34,201 nucleotides of DNA from Xenorhabdus sp. IM139775. Lineage in GTDB: Bacteria; Pseudomonadota; Gammaproteobacteria; Enterobacterales; Enterobacteriaceae. Position 1 is the stretch's first letter. The number at the start of each line of letters is the position of its first letter. Location of the stretch: positions 1 through 34,201 of the forward strand of contig NZ_JAQRFK010000033.1 of the NCBI RefSeq assembly GCF_028598745.1, written 5' to 3'. The position numbers were made by a program, and so were the translations under genes. The notes beneath the pieces were generated by a model. It was not told where the DNA came from and did not search any database. It saw only the letters and a list, made by a program, of their open reading frames with translations. Below are positions 16,739 to 25,185 of this stretch, piece by piece.

Positions 16739-17584
16739 CTATTTTGCCTGATTTTCTAATGGCGCGAATTTAAAATCACCACGCGGCTGGGCGGATTTCG
16801 TTTCCGGGCCAAACCAGCGGTTATAGATTTTTTCTGCTTCACCGTCTTTTTCCAATTTCAGCAAGGTCTGGTTAACCACATCAACCAGTCGTTGTTCTCC
16901 TTTGGAAGCGGCTACTGCCTGATATTCGCGGGTAATGCTGAAAGGGGAGATTTCAAAATCGGCTTTCTGGGCTTCCGGTACGTTTGCCAGCAGTCCAACC
17001 AGTTTCGCGTCATCCTGCGTGATCGCCTGAACATTGCCATTTCTCAGCGCCGCAAATGCCAGCGGTGTATCGTCATAAGAGATCACTTTTGCGGTTGGAT
17101 AATGCTCACGCAGGGTAATTTCCTGTACTGTTCCCTTATCCGCACCAATACGCAGTTTGGCAATATCATCCGGCTTGGTCAGAACGCCTTTGCGGGCAAT
17201 GAATTTCTGACCGGTTGCAAAATAAGGAATGGAAAAATTAACCTGTTTTGCGCGTTCATCCGTAATCGTGAAATTAGCCGCAATTAAGTCAATTTTTTTG
17301 GAAGAGAGCAGAGGGATGCGGTTTGCTGGATTCGTTGGACGCAGTTCCAGCTTCACGCCCAAATCATTGGCAATCGCATTGGCGATATCCACATCATAGC
17401 CGGCCAGCTTTTTCGTTTGGGGATCGATAAAACCAAAGGGAGGGTTACTGTCAAATACCGCAATGCGTACCGTGCCCGCTTTTTTAATGTCATCAAGCTT
17501 ATCTGCTTTTGCCACCCCTGAAACCAATGCCAAGCTGGTCAGCAGCGCCGTCACCGCGACGCGAGATTTATTGCCAATCTTCAT
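16739..17584 (-). CDS. Periplasmic polar amino-acid-binding protein
   Basis: The substrate-binding protein of the transporter, 281 residues. It has a cleavable signal peptide (MKIGNKSRVAVTALLTSLAL, then VSGVAKADK; cleavage likely after AKA). The SBP_bac_3 domain follows: VRIAVFDSNPPFGFIDP, the YDVDIANAIANDLG signature, and a hinge region RIPLLSSKKIDLIAANFTIT typical of acidic amino-acid binders such as GltI or BztA. The ATG at 17584 is chosen over a TTG at 17608 because AGGGGTG lies 6 bases before it and the signal peptide starts there. Which amino acid it binds cannot be read from the sequence. Confidence 0.87.
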   Translation of the reverse strand: MKIGNKSRVAVTALLTSLALVSGVAKADKLDDIKKAGTVRIAVFDSNPPFGFIDPQTKKLAGYDVDIANAIANDLGVKLELRPTNPANRIPLLSSKKIDLIAANFTITDERAKQVNFSIPYFATGQKFIARKGVLTKPDDIAKLRIGADKGTVQEITLREHYPTAKVISYDDTPLAFAALRNGNVQAITQDDAKLVGLLANVPEAQKADFEISPFSITREYQAVAASKGEQRLVDVVNQTLLKLEKDGEAEKIYNRWFGPETKSAQPRGDFKFAPLENQAK

Positions 17585-17697
17585 TGTACACCCCTGTTGG
17601 TTAATCATTTTTTATATACCAACAAAAGCTATCAATTTCGCTATAGCACTTGAAATAATATAAAAAACTATATTTATTCCTTATTGGAATATATAAC

Positions 17698-18414
17698 CTA
17701 CTCTTTTTGGGTCAGTAATTTTTCCAACTGATCTCCCCCAATGTGGCGGAAATCCTGGCCTTTGACGTAATAGAAGATAAATTCACAAATATTCTGGCAG
17801 CGGTCACCAATGCGCTCAATAGCACGGGCACAGAAGAGCGCGGTCATGACACTCGGAATCGTTCTGGGATCTTCCATCATGTAGGTCATGAGCTGACGGA
17901 CAATACTTTCGTATTCCTGATCCACTTTTTTATCTTCACGGTAGATACGGATAGCCTCTTCCAGATCCATACGGGCAAAAGCATCCAATACATCATGCAG
18001 CATTTGGATCGTATGGTGCCCCAGTGATTCCAGACTGACCAGCAAGGATTGCTGTTGATGTGAAAATCTTTCAAGCGCGGTCTGGCAGATCTTATCGGCA
18101 ACATCGCCAATACGCTCCAGTTCAGCAATGGTCTTGGATATCACCATGATCAGGCGCAGGTCACTGGCTGTCGGCTGGCGTTTAGCAATGATGCGGACAC
18201 ACGCTTCATCAATCGCCACTTCCATCATATTCACCTTCTGGTCATCCTCAATCACCTGCCGTGCCAATATTTCGTCTTGGTTGTGCATCGCCAGAACGGC
18301 TTTACTGAGCTGTTCTTCCACCAGCCCACCCATTGTCATCAATTCGGTACGAATATGTTCCAGTTCAGCCGTGAACTGACCTGAGATGTGTTTGCTCAGA
18401 TTCAGATTTTCCAT
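17698..18414 (-). CDS. phoU: Phosphate signalling protein PhoU
   Basis: A cytoplasmic all-helical protein that links the Pst transporter to PhoR and lowers PhoB phosphorylation when phosphate is ample. Its 238 residues form two three-helix PhoU repeats. The metal-binding motifs E-x-x-x-D appear in both ([12 protein letters not shown] near 100 and [12 protein letters not shown] near 205). It is the last gene of the pst operon, 67 bases after pstB. phoB and phoR are not in this window. Confidence 0.96.
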   Translation of the reverse strand: MENLNLSKHISGQFTAELEHIRTELMTMGGLVEEQLSKAVLAMHNQDEILARQVIEDDQKVNMMEVAIDEACVRIIAKRQPTASDLRLIMVISKTIAELERIGDVADKICQTALERFSHQQQSLLVSLESLGHHTIQMLHDVLDAFARMDLEEAIRIYREDKKVDQEYESIVRQLMTYMMEDPRTIPSVMTALFCARAIERIGDRCQNICEFIFYYVKGQDFRHIGGDQLEKLLTQKE

Positions 18415-18481
18415 ATTATGTTATCCCCCGTTTATGCGCCGCCCATATCCCGTGCCGCCTATGCCTTGTATCTGCCCTGTA

Positions 18482-19318
18482 TCAACCATAACGGCCAGTA
18501 ATGTAATCTTCGGTCTGTTTCATCTTCGGTGTGGTAAATAATCTATCGGTATCGCTAAATTCAATCAGTTCACCAAGGTACATAAATGCGGTGTAATCCG
18601 AACAACGAGCCGCCTGCTGCATGTTGTGGGTGACGATCACGACGGTATATTCCGATTTTAATTCGCTGATTAACTCCTCAATGCGCCCTGTCGAGATCGG
18701 ATCAAGTGCCGAACAGGGTTCATCCAGCAACAAAACCTCTGGACGAATGGCAATCCCACGGGCGATGCACAGACGCTGCTGCTGACCACCGGAAAGGCTA
18801 TACCCACTCTGGTGCAATTTATCTTTGGTTTCGTTCCACAAAGCGGCTTTTGTCAACGCCCATTGAACACGTCCATCCATCTCTGCCCTGGGCAGTTTTT
18901 CAAACAGCCGCACCCCGAAAGCAATATTGTCGTAAATGGACATCGGGAAGGGTGTCGGTTTCTGGAAAACCATCCCAATTTTGGCACGCAGTAAGGCAAT
19001 GTCTTGTTTGTCTGTCAGGATATTCGTGCCATCCAGCATAATTTCACCTTCAGCCCGCTGCTCGCCGTACAATTCATACATTTTGTTGAAAGTACGCAGT
19101 AACGTGGATTTGCCACAACCCGATGGCCCGATAAAGGCGGTGACCTTATTTTGTGCGATATCCAGCGTAATATTTTTCAGCGCATGAAATTTGCCGTAAT
19201 AGAAGTTCAGATCACGTACCTGAATTTTACTTCCTGCGGTTTTATTGACTGTCATTTCACTTACTGCCATTTCACTTACAGCCATTTCACTTACTGCAAT
19301 GCCATTAGCCTTATTCAT
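18482..19318 (-). CDS. pstB: Phosphate ABC transporter ATPase PstB
   Basis: The ATP-hydrolysing subunit of the high-affinity phosphate importer. Walker A is GPSGCGKST, the signature is LSGGQQQR, Walker B is [13 protein letters not shown] and the switch histidine is in VIVTHNMQQ. The body from [13 protein letters not shown] to the end ITGRYG matches E. coli PstB closely. With the ATG at 19318 the protein has 278 residues, about 21 more than E. coli. The extra part contains AVSEM three times, encoded by three 15-bp repeats that each carry an in-frame ATG. Starting at the last of these (19255, [10 protein letters not shown]) gives the family length. No start has a good ribosome binding site, so the true one is uncertain. 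Confidence 0.95.
   Translation of the reverse strand: MNKANGIAVSEMAVSEMAVSEMTVNKTAGSKIQVRDLNFYYGKFHALKNITLDIAQNKVTAFIGPSGCGKSTLLRTFNKMYELYGEQRAEGEIMLDGTNILTDKQDIALLRAKIGMVFQKPTPFPMSIYDNIAFGVRLFEKLPRAEMDGRVQWALTKAALWNETKDKLHQSGYSLSGGQQQRLCIARGIAIRPEVLLLDEPCSALDPISTGRIEELISELKSEYTVVIVTHNMQQAARCSDYTAFMYLGELIEFSDTDRLFTTPKMKQTEDYITGRYG
19253..19297 (-). repeat. Three 15-bp tandem repeats at the pstB start
   Basis: The unit GCAGTAAGTGAAATG occurs three times in tandem on the minus strand, with one A-to-T change in the middle copy. Each unit encodes AVSEM in frame and supplies a possible ATG preceded by AAGTGAA. Copy-number change would alter the N-terminus without shifting the frame. Confidence 0.9.
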
Positions 19319-19379
19319 CAGTACTTGTCTCTTTCATCGCTTTCTATCAGCGAATAGCCTGTTAAATTTGAAAAGAATA

Positions 19380-20288
19380 TTAGTGCTTTTTCTTCGCAAA
19401 CAGCACACGCGCCACAATGTTAATTAACAGCACACACAGCGTAATCAGCAATACTCCCGCCCATGCCAACTGCTGCCAGCCAGAAAATGGGCTGAGGGCA
19501 AACTTGAAAATCGTGACAGGTAAGTTTGCAATCGGCTGGTTAAGATCGGTGCTCCAAAACTGGTTGGAAAGAGAAGTGAACAACAGGGGAGCCGTTTCAC
19601 CCGCGATACGGGCAATCGCCAGCAATACCCCTGTCATAATGCCGGATATCGACGCCTTTAAGGTAATGGCGGAGATCATTTTCCATTTCGGTGTTCCCAG
19701 TGCATAAGCGGCTTCACGCAAGTTATCCGGCACCAGTTTCAGCATGTTTTCCGTTGTGCGAATCACGATGGGGATCTGCAACAGCGCCAGTGCCATTACC
19801 CCTGCCCAACCAGAAAAATGCTGCATCTTTGTGACCACTACCGTGTAGACAAACAATCCGACCACAATCGAAGGGGCTGAAAGCAAAATGTCATTAATAA
19901 AACGGATGATTTCTGCCAGCCATGAACGGTGACCATATTCCGCCAGATAAATGCCGGCCATAATCCCCAATGGCGTCCCAAACACCGTCGCCCAGAAGAT
20001 CAACAGGCCACTGCCGACAATGGCGTTTGCCAGCCCGCCGCCTTCCGTATTGGGCGGTGGCGTCATGTCAGTAAACAACGCCAGCGACATCCCATCGATA
20101 CCTTTGGTGACGGTGGAGATTAAGATCCAGCCCAGCCAGAATAAACCGAATGCCATCGTTGCCATGGAGAGCACCAACGCCAGCCGATTTTTCTGCCGAC
20201 GCCATGACTGCCTGCGGCGGCGGTTTTTCATGTCCACGGCGCTGACTGCACCACCTGAACGTGATAGTTGATTATTGGGCGTTGTCAT
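19380..20288 (-). CDS. pstA: Phosphate ABC transporter permease PstA
   Basis: The second membrane subunit of the phosphate importer, 302 residues with six helices. After a basic N-terminal tail ([20 protein letters not shown]) come family landmarks [40 protein letters not shown] and the EAA loop [20 protein letters not shown]. The ATG at 20288 is chosen over a start at 20303 because GAGGGG lies 8 bases before it and it starts one base after the pstC stop. Confidence 0.95.
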   Translation of the reverse strand: MTTPNNQLSRSGGAVSAVDMKNRRRRQSWRRQKNRLALVLSMATMAFGLFWLGWILISTVTKGIDGMSLALFTDMTPPPNTEGGGLANAIVGSGLLIFWATVFGTPLGIMAGIYLAEYGHRSWLAEIIRFINDILLSAPSIVVGLFVYTVVVTKMQHFSGWAGVMALALLQIPIVIRTTENMLKLVPDNLREAAYALGTPKWKMISAITLKASISGIMTGVLLAIARIAGETAPLLFTSLSNQFWSTDLNQPIANLPVTIFKFALSPFSGWQQLAWAGVLLITLCVLLINIVARVLFAKKKH

Positions 20289-20289
20289 C

Positions 20290-21276
20290 TCAACGCCCCT
20301 CATTTTTTGCCAGACGCATAATCATCAATTTCGACAACGCCAACACCAGAAAAGTGATGACAAACAAAATCAGCCCCAGTTCCATCAATGCGGCGGTATG
20401 CAGACCGGAATCGGCCTCTGCAAATTCATTAGCCAGCGCAGAGGTGATGCTGTTTCCCGGCATGTACAGCGACAAGCTATCGAGTTGGTAGGTATTGCCG
20501 ATGATAAAGGTGACCGCCATGGTTTCTCCCAATGCCCGCCCCAGCCCCAACATGACGCCACCAATCACCCCATTTTTGGTATAAGGCAAGACGATATGCC
20601 AAATCACTTCCCATGTCGTACAACCGATACCATAGGCAGACTCTTTCATCATCACGGGGGTCTGTTCAAACACATCGCGCATGACAGAAGCGATATAGGG
20701 GATAATCATGATGGCAAGAATGACACCCGCCGCCAGAATGCCAATCCCAAAGGCGGGGCCGGAGAACAATTCACCCACGATGGGAATACTTGAGAACACA
20801 TCACCAACGGGTTGCTGAAAATAAGTGGCAAACAGTGGCGCAAAGACAAACAGCCCCCACATGCCGTAAACAATGCTGGGGATTGCCGCCAATAGCTCAA
20901 TTGCCACCCCCAACGGACGTTTCAGCCAGTTCGGCGTCAATTCCGTCAGGAACAGGGCAATACCAAAACTCACCGGAACCGCAATGATCAGGGCGATTAA
21001 TGACGTCATCAATGTGCCATAAATCGGGATCAATGCGCCAAATACCCCGGCGGGTGCATCCCAATCTTTACGCCATAAGAAAGCAAAGCCAAAGGCTTGT
21101 ATACTCGGCCAGGAAGCAATGATCAGCGAAATGATAATGCCGCCCAACAGCAATAAAGTGAGCAACGCTGCCAATCTCACCAGCGTGCTGAAAATAATAT
21201 CGCCATTTTTGCTTGGTGCTTTCAATCCCGTTTTACGTTCTGCCGCCTTACGTTCGGCCATACGCTTAATTCTCAT
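20290..21276 (-). CDS. pstC: Phosphate ABC transporter permease PstC
   Basis: The first membrane subunit of the phosphate importer. It has 328 residues from the ATG at 21276, or 323 from an internal ATG at 21261. Family features are [20 protein letters not shown] in helix 1, RRxxGV-type [20 protein letters not shown] and the EAA loop [20 protein letters not shown]. The 21276 start overlaps the pstS stop by four bases (ATGA), so translation is probably coupled. E. coli has an intergenic gap here. The N-terminal [14 protein letters not shown] is a variable basic extension. Confidence 0.95.
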   Translation of the reverse strand: MRIKRMAERKAAERKTGLKAPSKNGDIIFSTLVRLAALLTLLLLGGIIISLIIASWPSIQAFGFAFLWRKDWDAPAGVFGALIPIYGTLMTSLIALIIAVPVSFGIALFLTELTPNWLKRPLGVAIELLAAIPSIVYGMWGLFVFAPLFATYFQQPVGDVFSSIPIVGELFSGPAFGIGILAAGVILAIMIIPYIASVMRDVFEQTPVMMKESAYGIGCTTWEVIWHIVLPYTKNGVIGGVMLGLGRALGETMAVTFIIGNTYQLDSLSLYMPGNSITSALANEFAEADSGLHTAALMELGLILFVITFLVLALSKLMIMRLAKNEGR

Positions 21277-22322
21277 TTTGAGTTATATAGCGGTTTGCCA
21301 TCACTGTCTTTGATATTGCTCTTCCATGCGGCACGCACCTGACTGATCACTTCATCCGGCAAAGCGGCATAATCCAGATCTTTCGCCTGTTTTTTACCTT
21401 TGTCGTACGCCCAATCGAAGAATTTCAGCACCTCGGCACCCTGAGTCGCCTTTGCCTGTTGTTGGTGGATGAGAATAAATGTAGTAGACGTAATCGGCCA
21501 CGCATTATCGCCTTTCTGGTTTGTCAGATCCTGAGCAAAGCTATTGTGCCAATCCGCACCTTTAGCCGCGGCACTGAAGTTCTCTTCGGTAGGCGCTAGC
21601 ACGTTACCCTCCGCGGAAACCAGTTTGGTATAAGCCAGATAATTCTGCTTCGCATAGGCATATTCAACATAACCAATCGCGCCGGGCAGACGTTGGACAA
21701 ATGCAGCAATCCCGTCATTCCCTTTACCGCCCAATCCGGTTGGCCATTTGACGGTCGAGCCGGTGCCCACTTTCTGTTTCCAGTCGTGGCTAACTTTGGA
21801 CAGGTAGCGGGTGAAGACGTAGGAAGTGCCTGATCCATCAGCACGACGGATCACGGCGATGTTTTGATCCGGCAGTTTGAGATGCGTATTTAACTTTGCT
21901 ATCGCCGGATCATTCCATTTTTTGATATTCCCCAGATAAATATCACCCAAGGTTTTACCATCCAGAATCAACTGACCCGCTTTAATACCGGAGATGTTCA
22001 CCGCCAGCACAATGCCCCCGATGACCGTTGGGAATTGGAACAAGCCATCAGCGATGAGTTTTTCATCAGAAAGGGGCGCGTCAGAGGCACCAAAATCAAC
22101 CGTATTGGCAATAATCTGTTTTACACCACCCGAAGAGCCGATGCCTTGATAATTGATTTTATTGCCCGTTTCCTTCTGGTAAGAATCCGCCCACTGGGTA
22201 TATACCGGTGCGGGAAATGTCGCGCCAGCGCCTGTCAGGCTGGCCGCAGCAAATGAAGACAGGGAAGTCATGGCAAATACAGTGACCATGATGCTCGCCA
22301 CGGTGGTACGCATTGATTTCAT
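21273..22322 (-). CDS. pstS: Periplasmic phosphate-binding protein PstS
   Basis: It captures phosphate in the periplasm for PstCAB. The 349-residue protein has a signal peptide ([20 protein letters not shown], then LSSFAAAS) and mature start [20 protein letters not shown]. Phosphate ligands lie in [22 protein letters not shown] and [12 protein letters not shown]. The ATG at 22322 is chosen over upstream starts because AGGAGAG lies 3 to 9 bases before it. Tandem Pho boxes lie upstream, so PhoB should activate the whole pstSCAB-phoU operon in low phosphate. Confidence 0.96.
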   Translation of the reverse strand: MKSMRTTVASIMVTVFAMTSLSSFAAASLTGAGATFPAPVYTQWADSYQKETGNKINYQGIGSSGGVKQIIANTVDFGASDAPLSDEKLIADGLFQFPTVIGGIVLAVNISGIKAGQLILDGKTLGDIYLGNIKKWNDPAIAKLNTHLKLPDQNIAVIRRADGSGTSYVFTRYLSKVSHDWKQKVGTGSTVKWPTGLGGKGNDGIAAFVQRLPGAIGYVEYAYAKQNYLAYTKLVSAEGNVLAPTEENFSAAAKGADWHNSFAQDLTNQKGDNAWPITSTTFILIHQQQAKATQGAEVLKFFDWAYDKGKKQAKDLDYAALPDEVISQVRAAWKSNIKDSDGKPLYNSK

Positions 22323-22402
22323 ACTCTCTCCTACTGGGATACTCATCAATTAATAAAAAATGTCAGCTATCACTGACTAAAGCAAAAAGAGGATCGAGAA
22401 AG

Positions 22403-22408
22403 AAAATA
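22403..22408 (-). promoter_or_regulatory. pstS promoter -10
   Basis: TATTTT on the minus strand lies just downstream of the Pho-box array and is followed by CTTTCTCG, resembling the -10 context of E. coli pstS. As in other PhoB-dependent promoters there is no -35; the Pho boxes take its place. Confidence 0.6.
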
Positions 22409-22458
22409 AATCAATTCAATGACAAGAATATGTATAAATTATGACATTTTTATGACAG
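22408..22458 (-). promoter_or_regulatory. Tandem Pho boxes upstream of pstS
   Basis: On the minus strand 7-base repeats occur every 11 bases: CTGTCAT (22458), ATGTCAT (22447), TATACAT (22436), TTGTCAT (22425) and a weak TTGATTT (22414). The first two form a near-consensus Pho box, and the third and fourth a second one. This phase is the PhoB-binding pattern and predicts phosphate-starvation control of pst. Confidence 0.88.
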
Positions 22459-22486
22459 GGCTATGCCGGGTTGTTTCAGCAATGAC

Positions 22487-23497
22487 TTATCTTGCGCTCA
22501 ATGGAACAGATACGCGAATAGATAGCCCCTGTTTTTCACTGCTTCCCACCTGAATATCCCCCGCGTGGATATCGATGATACGGCGAATGATCGCAAGCCC
22601 TAGCCCTACTCCGCTGTTCACTCGGATGCGGGAACCCTGCGTGAATGGCTGGAATAAGACAGCTGCTTCTTCTTGCGTCATCCCCCGGCCGTTGTCCTCA
22701 ACCTGAAACCAGCCAAATTTTTCGGTTGCACCGCTGCTGATGCGGATCCATCCATTGCCGTAACGTCGGGCATTGCTGACCATATTGGCCAAGACTCGCT
22801 TGATGGAAAAAGGATGGGCTGAAATAAAAATCGAGCCAGCAGACAGGCAATGTTCAATCGTTATATCTGCCGCATAACGCTGTTCTGCCTTTATCACCTC
22901 TTCAAGCAGCCCATTCAGCTCACAGCATGTCATCGGCATATCCTGTCCCGCCCGCTGATAGTCAATGAACTGATCAATCATGGCGTTGCACTCTTCAATG
23001 TCCTGATAGATAGATTCCGCCAGAAAATCCTCTTTTGCCCCCATCATTTCCATCGCCAGACGAATACGGGTAAGCGGAGTACGCAAGTCATGGCTCACGC
23101 CAGCCATCAATACCACCCGATCACTTTCCTGCGCTTTCAGCTCCACCGACAACTGGTTCAGCGCCCTGCTCACGGAGCGGATGGCGCTCCCCCCGATTTC
23201 AGGCAATGGTGATACCCTGCGGCCTTTTCCCATGTCAGTGACGGCTTTTTGCATGGCCTTCAATGAATGTCTTTGAATAGCAGAATATCGCCAGAACAGG
23301 GCAGAAGTGGATAATGACACCCCAAAAGCGCTGATAAAGAGATAAGGAAATACCGCATTAAAAGGGAGTTCTTCCAACACCACCAGCGGCAGGGTGGCCA
23401 AGGCGCTGAACAGCAAGCTGCCCAGCATCAAATACAGGACATGGGAAAACAAAGTACGCCGCGAAAGCCAACACGTTTTCACATTGGGCTTTTTCAT
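22487..23497 (-). CDS. envZ: Osmosensor histidine kinase EnvZ, without periplasmic domain
   Basis: EnvZ phosphorylates and dephosphorylates OmpR in response to osmolarity and acid. Here it has 336 residues against about 450 in E. coli. Two membrane helices ([20 protein letters not shown] and [20 protein letters not shown]) are joined by a loop of only about ten residues, so the periplasmic domain is absent. A HAMP linker, the histidine motif [20 protein letters not shown] and the ATPase boxes ([30 protein letters not shown]) are complete. A periplasm-less EnvZ has been described in Xenorhabdus, so this is a lineage trait rather than damage. The ATG at 23497 overlaps the ompR stop by four bases. 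Confidence 0.95.
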   Translation of the reverse strand: MKKPNVKTCWLSRRTLFSHVLYLMLGSLLFSALATLPLVVLEELPFNAVFPYLFISAFGVSLSTSALFWRYSAIQRHSLKAMQKAVTDMGKGRRVSPLPEIGGSAIRSVSRALNQLSVELKAQESDRVVLMAGVSHDLRTPLTRIRLAMEMMGAKEDFLAESIYQDIEECNAMIDQFIDYQRAGQDMPMTCCELNGLLEEVIKAEQRYAADITIEHCLSAGSIFISAHPFSIKRVLANMVSNARRYGNGWIRISSGATEKFGWFQVEDNGRGMTQEEAAVLFQPFTQGSRIRVNSGVGLGLAIIRRIIDIHAGDIQVGSSEKQGLSIRVSVPLSAR

Positions 23498-24213
23498 ACC
23501 TTGCTTCCATCGGGAACAAAAACGTATCCCAACCCCCAAACCGTCTGGATATAGCGAGGATGGGTCGGGTCTTCTTCAATCAGGCGACGCAAGCGAGAAA
23601 TCTGAACATCAATGGAACGTTCCATCGCACCATACTCCCGCCCTCTCGCCAAACTCATCAGTTTGTCCCGTGATAATGGCTCACGGGGGTGAGTAACCAA
23701 CACTTTCAGCACGGAAAATTCCCCACTGGTCAAAGATAACAACTCATCTTGATGGAACATTTCACGCGTTCCAAGATCAAGTGTGAATCGTCCAAACTTA
23801 ATCACTGCATCATCCGACGTCGGCGCCCCCGGCAATTCATTCGTCTGTCGCCGCAGGACAGCACGCATACGTGCCAACAGTTCACGCGGGTTAAAAGGCT
23901 TGGCAAGATAATCATCAGCACCAATTTCAAGTCCCACAATCCGATCAACCTCTTCCCCTTTCGCGGATACCATGATGACTGGGATCGAGTTATGCTGACT
24001 TCTCAGCCTTCGACAGACAGACAATCCATCTTCGCCCGGCAACATTAAATCCAGGACAATCAATTGAATGGATTCTCTGGTCAATAAACGATCCATCTGC
24101 TCTGCATTTGCTGCACTACGCACTTGAAACCCCTGCTCGGATAAATAGCGTTCCAATAGTGCCCGCAAGCGCATATCATCATCAACAACAAGGATCTTAT
24201 AACTCTCTTGCAT
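23494..24213 (-). CDS. ompR: Response regulator OmpR
   Basis: A 239-residue transcription factor that controls porins and other envelope genes. The receiver domain has the acidic pair in [16 protein letters not shown], the phosphorylated Asp in [13 protein letters not shown] and the conserved Lys in [13 protein letters not shown]. The C-terminal winged helix contains the recognition region [20 protein letters not shown] and [17 protein letters not shown], nearly identical to E. coli. GGGAG lies 8 bases before the ATG. It is the first gene of the ompR-envZ operon, with greB upstream on the same strand. Confidence 0.98.
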   Translation of the reverse strand: MQESYKILVVDDDMRLRALLERYLSEQGFQVRSAANAEQMDRLLTRESIQLIVLDLMLPGEDGLSVCRRLRSQHNSIPVIMVSAKGEEVDRIVGLEIGADDYLAKPFNPRELLARMRAVLRRQTNELPGAPTSDDAVIKFGRFTLDLGTREMFHQDELLSLTSGEFSVLKVLVTHPREPLSRDKLMSLARGREYGAMERSIDVQISRLRRLIEEDPTHPRYIQTVWGLGYVFVPDGSKV

Positions 24214-24400
24214 GTTTCAGCTCCCAAGATGCTCCATGCCCGCAACATCCATCACTAGAAAACCCATAATTCCAATAGAGACTTAACCGCACGTATTTTA
24301 AGGCCACTAATGGCATTAGCAATCATTGCTTATGCTTTGGTTTTCTCTCCTTGTTCTCCCTATTCCGTCAAGATATATTTCCGATAAACACCAGCGTAAC

Positions 24401-24883
24401 TTATGTCAAAGGCTGATAGCTGATTTCCAATACCCAGTAAGTCACCCTGCCACTCGGTGTCATCACCGTGACTTCATCATCAATCTGCTTACCCAGTAAT
24501 ACCCTTGCCACCGGAGAATCAATGGAGATCCACTTTCTGGCCGGATCGAATTCATCCGGCCCGACCAAACGAAAAAGGTGTGTTTCCTCATGCTCATTTT
24601 CAACTTTTACCCATGCGCCAAAAAAAACTTTCCCTTCTTGTCGCGGGTCAGGATCAACAATTTGCAGCACATCCAAGCGTTTGGACAAAAAGCGTACACG
24701 ACGGTCAATTTCCCTTAATCTTTTTTTACCATAAATGTACTCTGCGTTCTCTGAACGATCCCCTAATGCAGCAGCATCTGATACCGCTTGAGTGACTTTA
24801 GGACGCTCAACTTTCCAGAGATATTTCAATTCCTGATCAAGCGCATGCCAACCTTCGCGGGTAATATAGTGACTCCTGCCCAT
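24401..24883 (-). CDS. greB: Transcript cleavage factor GreB
   Basis: GreB enters the secondary channel of RNA polymerase and stimulates cleavage of backtracked RNA. From the ATG at 24883 it has 160 residues. The coiled-coil N-terminal domain ends in the catalytic acidic tip GDRSENAEY (Asp42, Glu45), and the C-terminal FKBP-like domain has KVFFGAWVKVENE and WISIDSPVARVLLGK. Basic residues KKRLREIDRRVRFLSKRL separate GreB from GreA. An upstream ATG at 24937 would add 18 poorly conserved residues and is not used. In E. coli greB runs in the same direction as tex and opposite to ompR; here it is inverted. Confidence 0.94.
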   Translation of the reverse strand: MGRSHYITREGWHALDQELKYLWKVERPKVTQAVSDAAALGDRSENAEYIYGKKRLREIDRRVRFLSKRLDVLQIVDPDPRQEGKVFFGAWVKVENEHEETHLFRLVGPDEFDPARKWISIDSPVARVLLGKQIDDEVTVMTPSGRVTYWVLEISYQPLT

Positions 24884-25185
24884 GAAAAAACTCACTTGAG
24901 AAAAGATGATTAATGGCGAAGTACTATATCTCATCAATTCTCATATCTCATCAACTCTCATCAACCCCATCTCAATCCAGAAGATATTCGCGGAATTTTG
25001 TCGCAACATGACCGAAATATCGCGCTAAACTGGAAATTATCGCGCTCAGCACGTATAAATGGAGCCAGTTTGAACCATGCCGATACTGTCTCAGATAAAA
25101 TTTGACCTTATCCGGCTCTGCCTGATGGTGTCTCAGGACATCTACAGACGCTAAGAAAGTTGAAGAAAGTTGAAGAAAACAGACC
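24884..25185. other. Divergent intergenic region greB / tex
   Basis: There is no gene here. It contains a 17-bp unit twice in tandem at 24928-24961 (ATCTCATCAATTCTCAT, one mismatch between copies) and a 10-bp unit AAGAAAGTTG at 25153-25162 and 25163-25172 directly before tex. A small open frame on the minus strand (24972-25211) overlaps the tex start and has no recognisable content. Confidence 0.5.
24928..24961. repeat. 17-bp tandem duplication upstream of greB
   Basis: ATCTCATCAATTCTCAT (24928-24944) is followed immediately by ATCTCATCAACTCTCAT (24945-24961), with one T/C difference. It lies 45 to 78 bases upstream of the greB start, in its probable leader or promoter. Confidence 0.85.

Noticed and set aside
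24884-24937. N-terminal extension of greB from the ATG at 24937
   Set aside because: The 18 extra residues are unlike GreB and the ATG at 24883 gives the family start and length.
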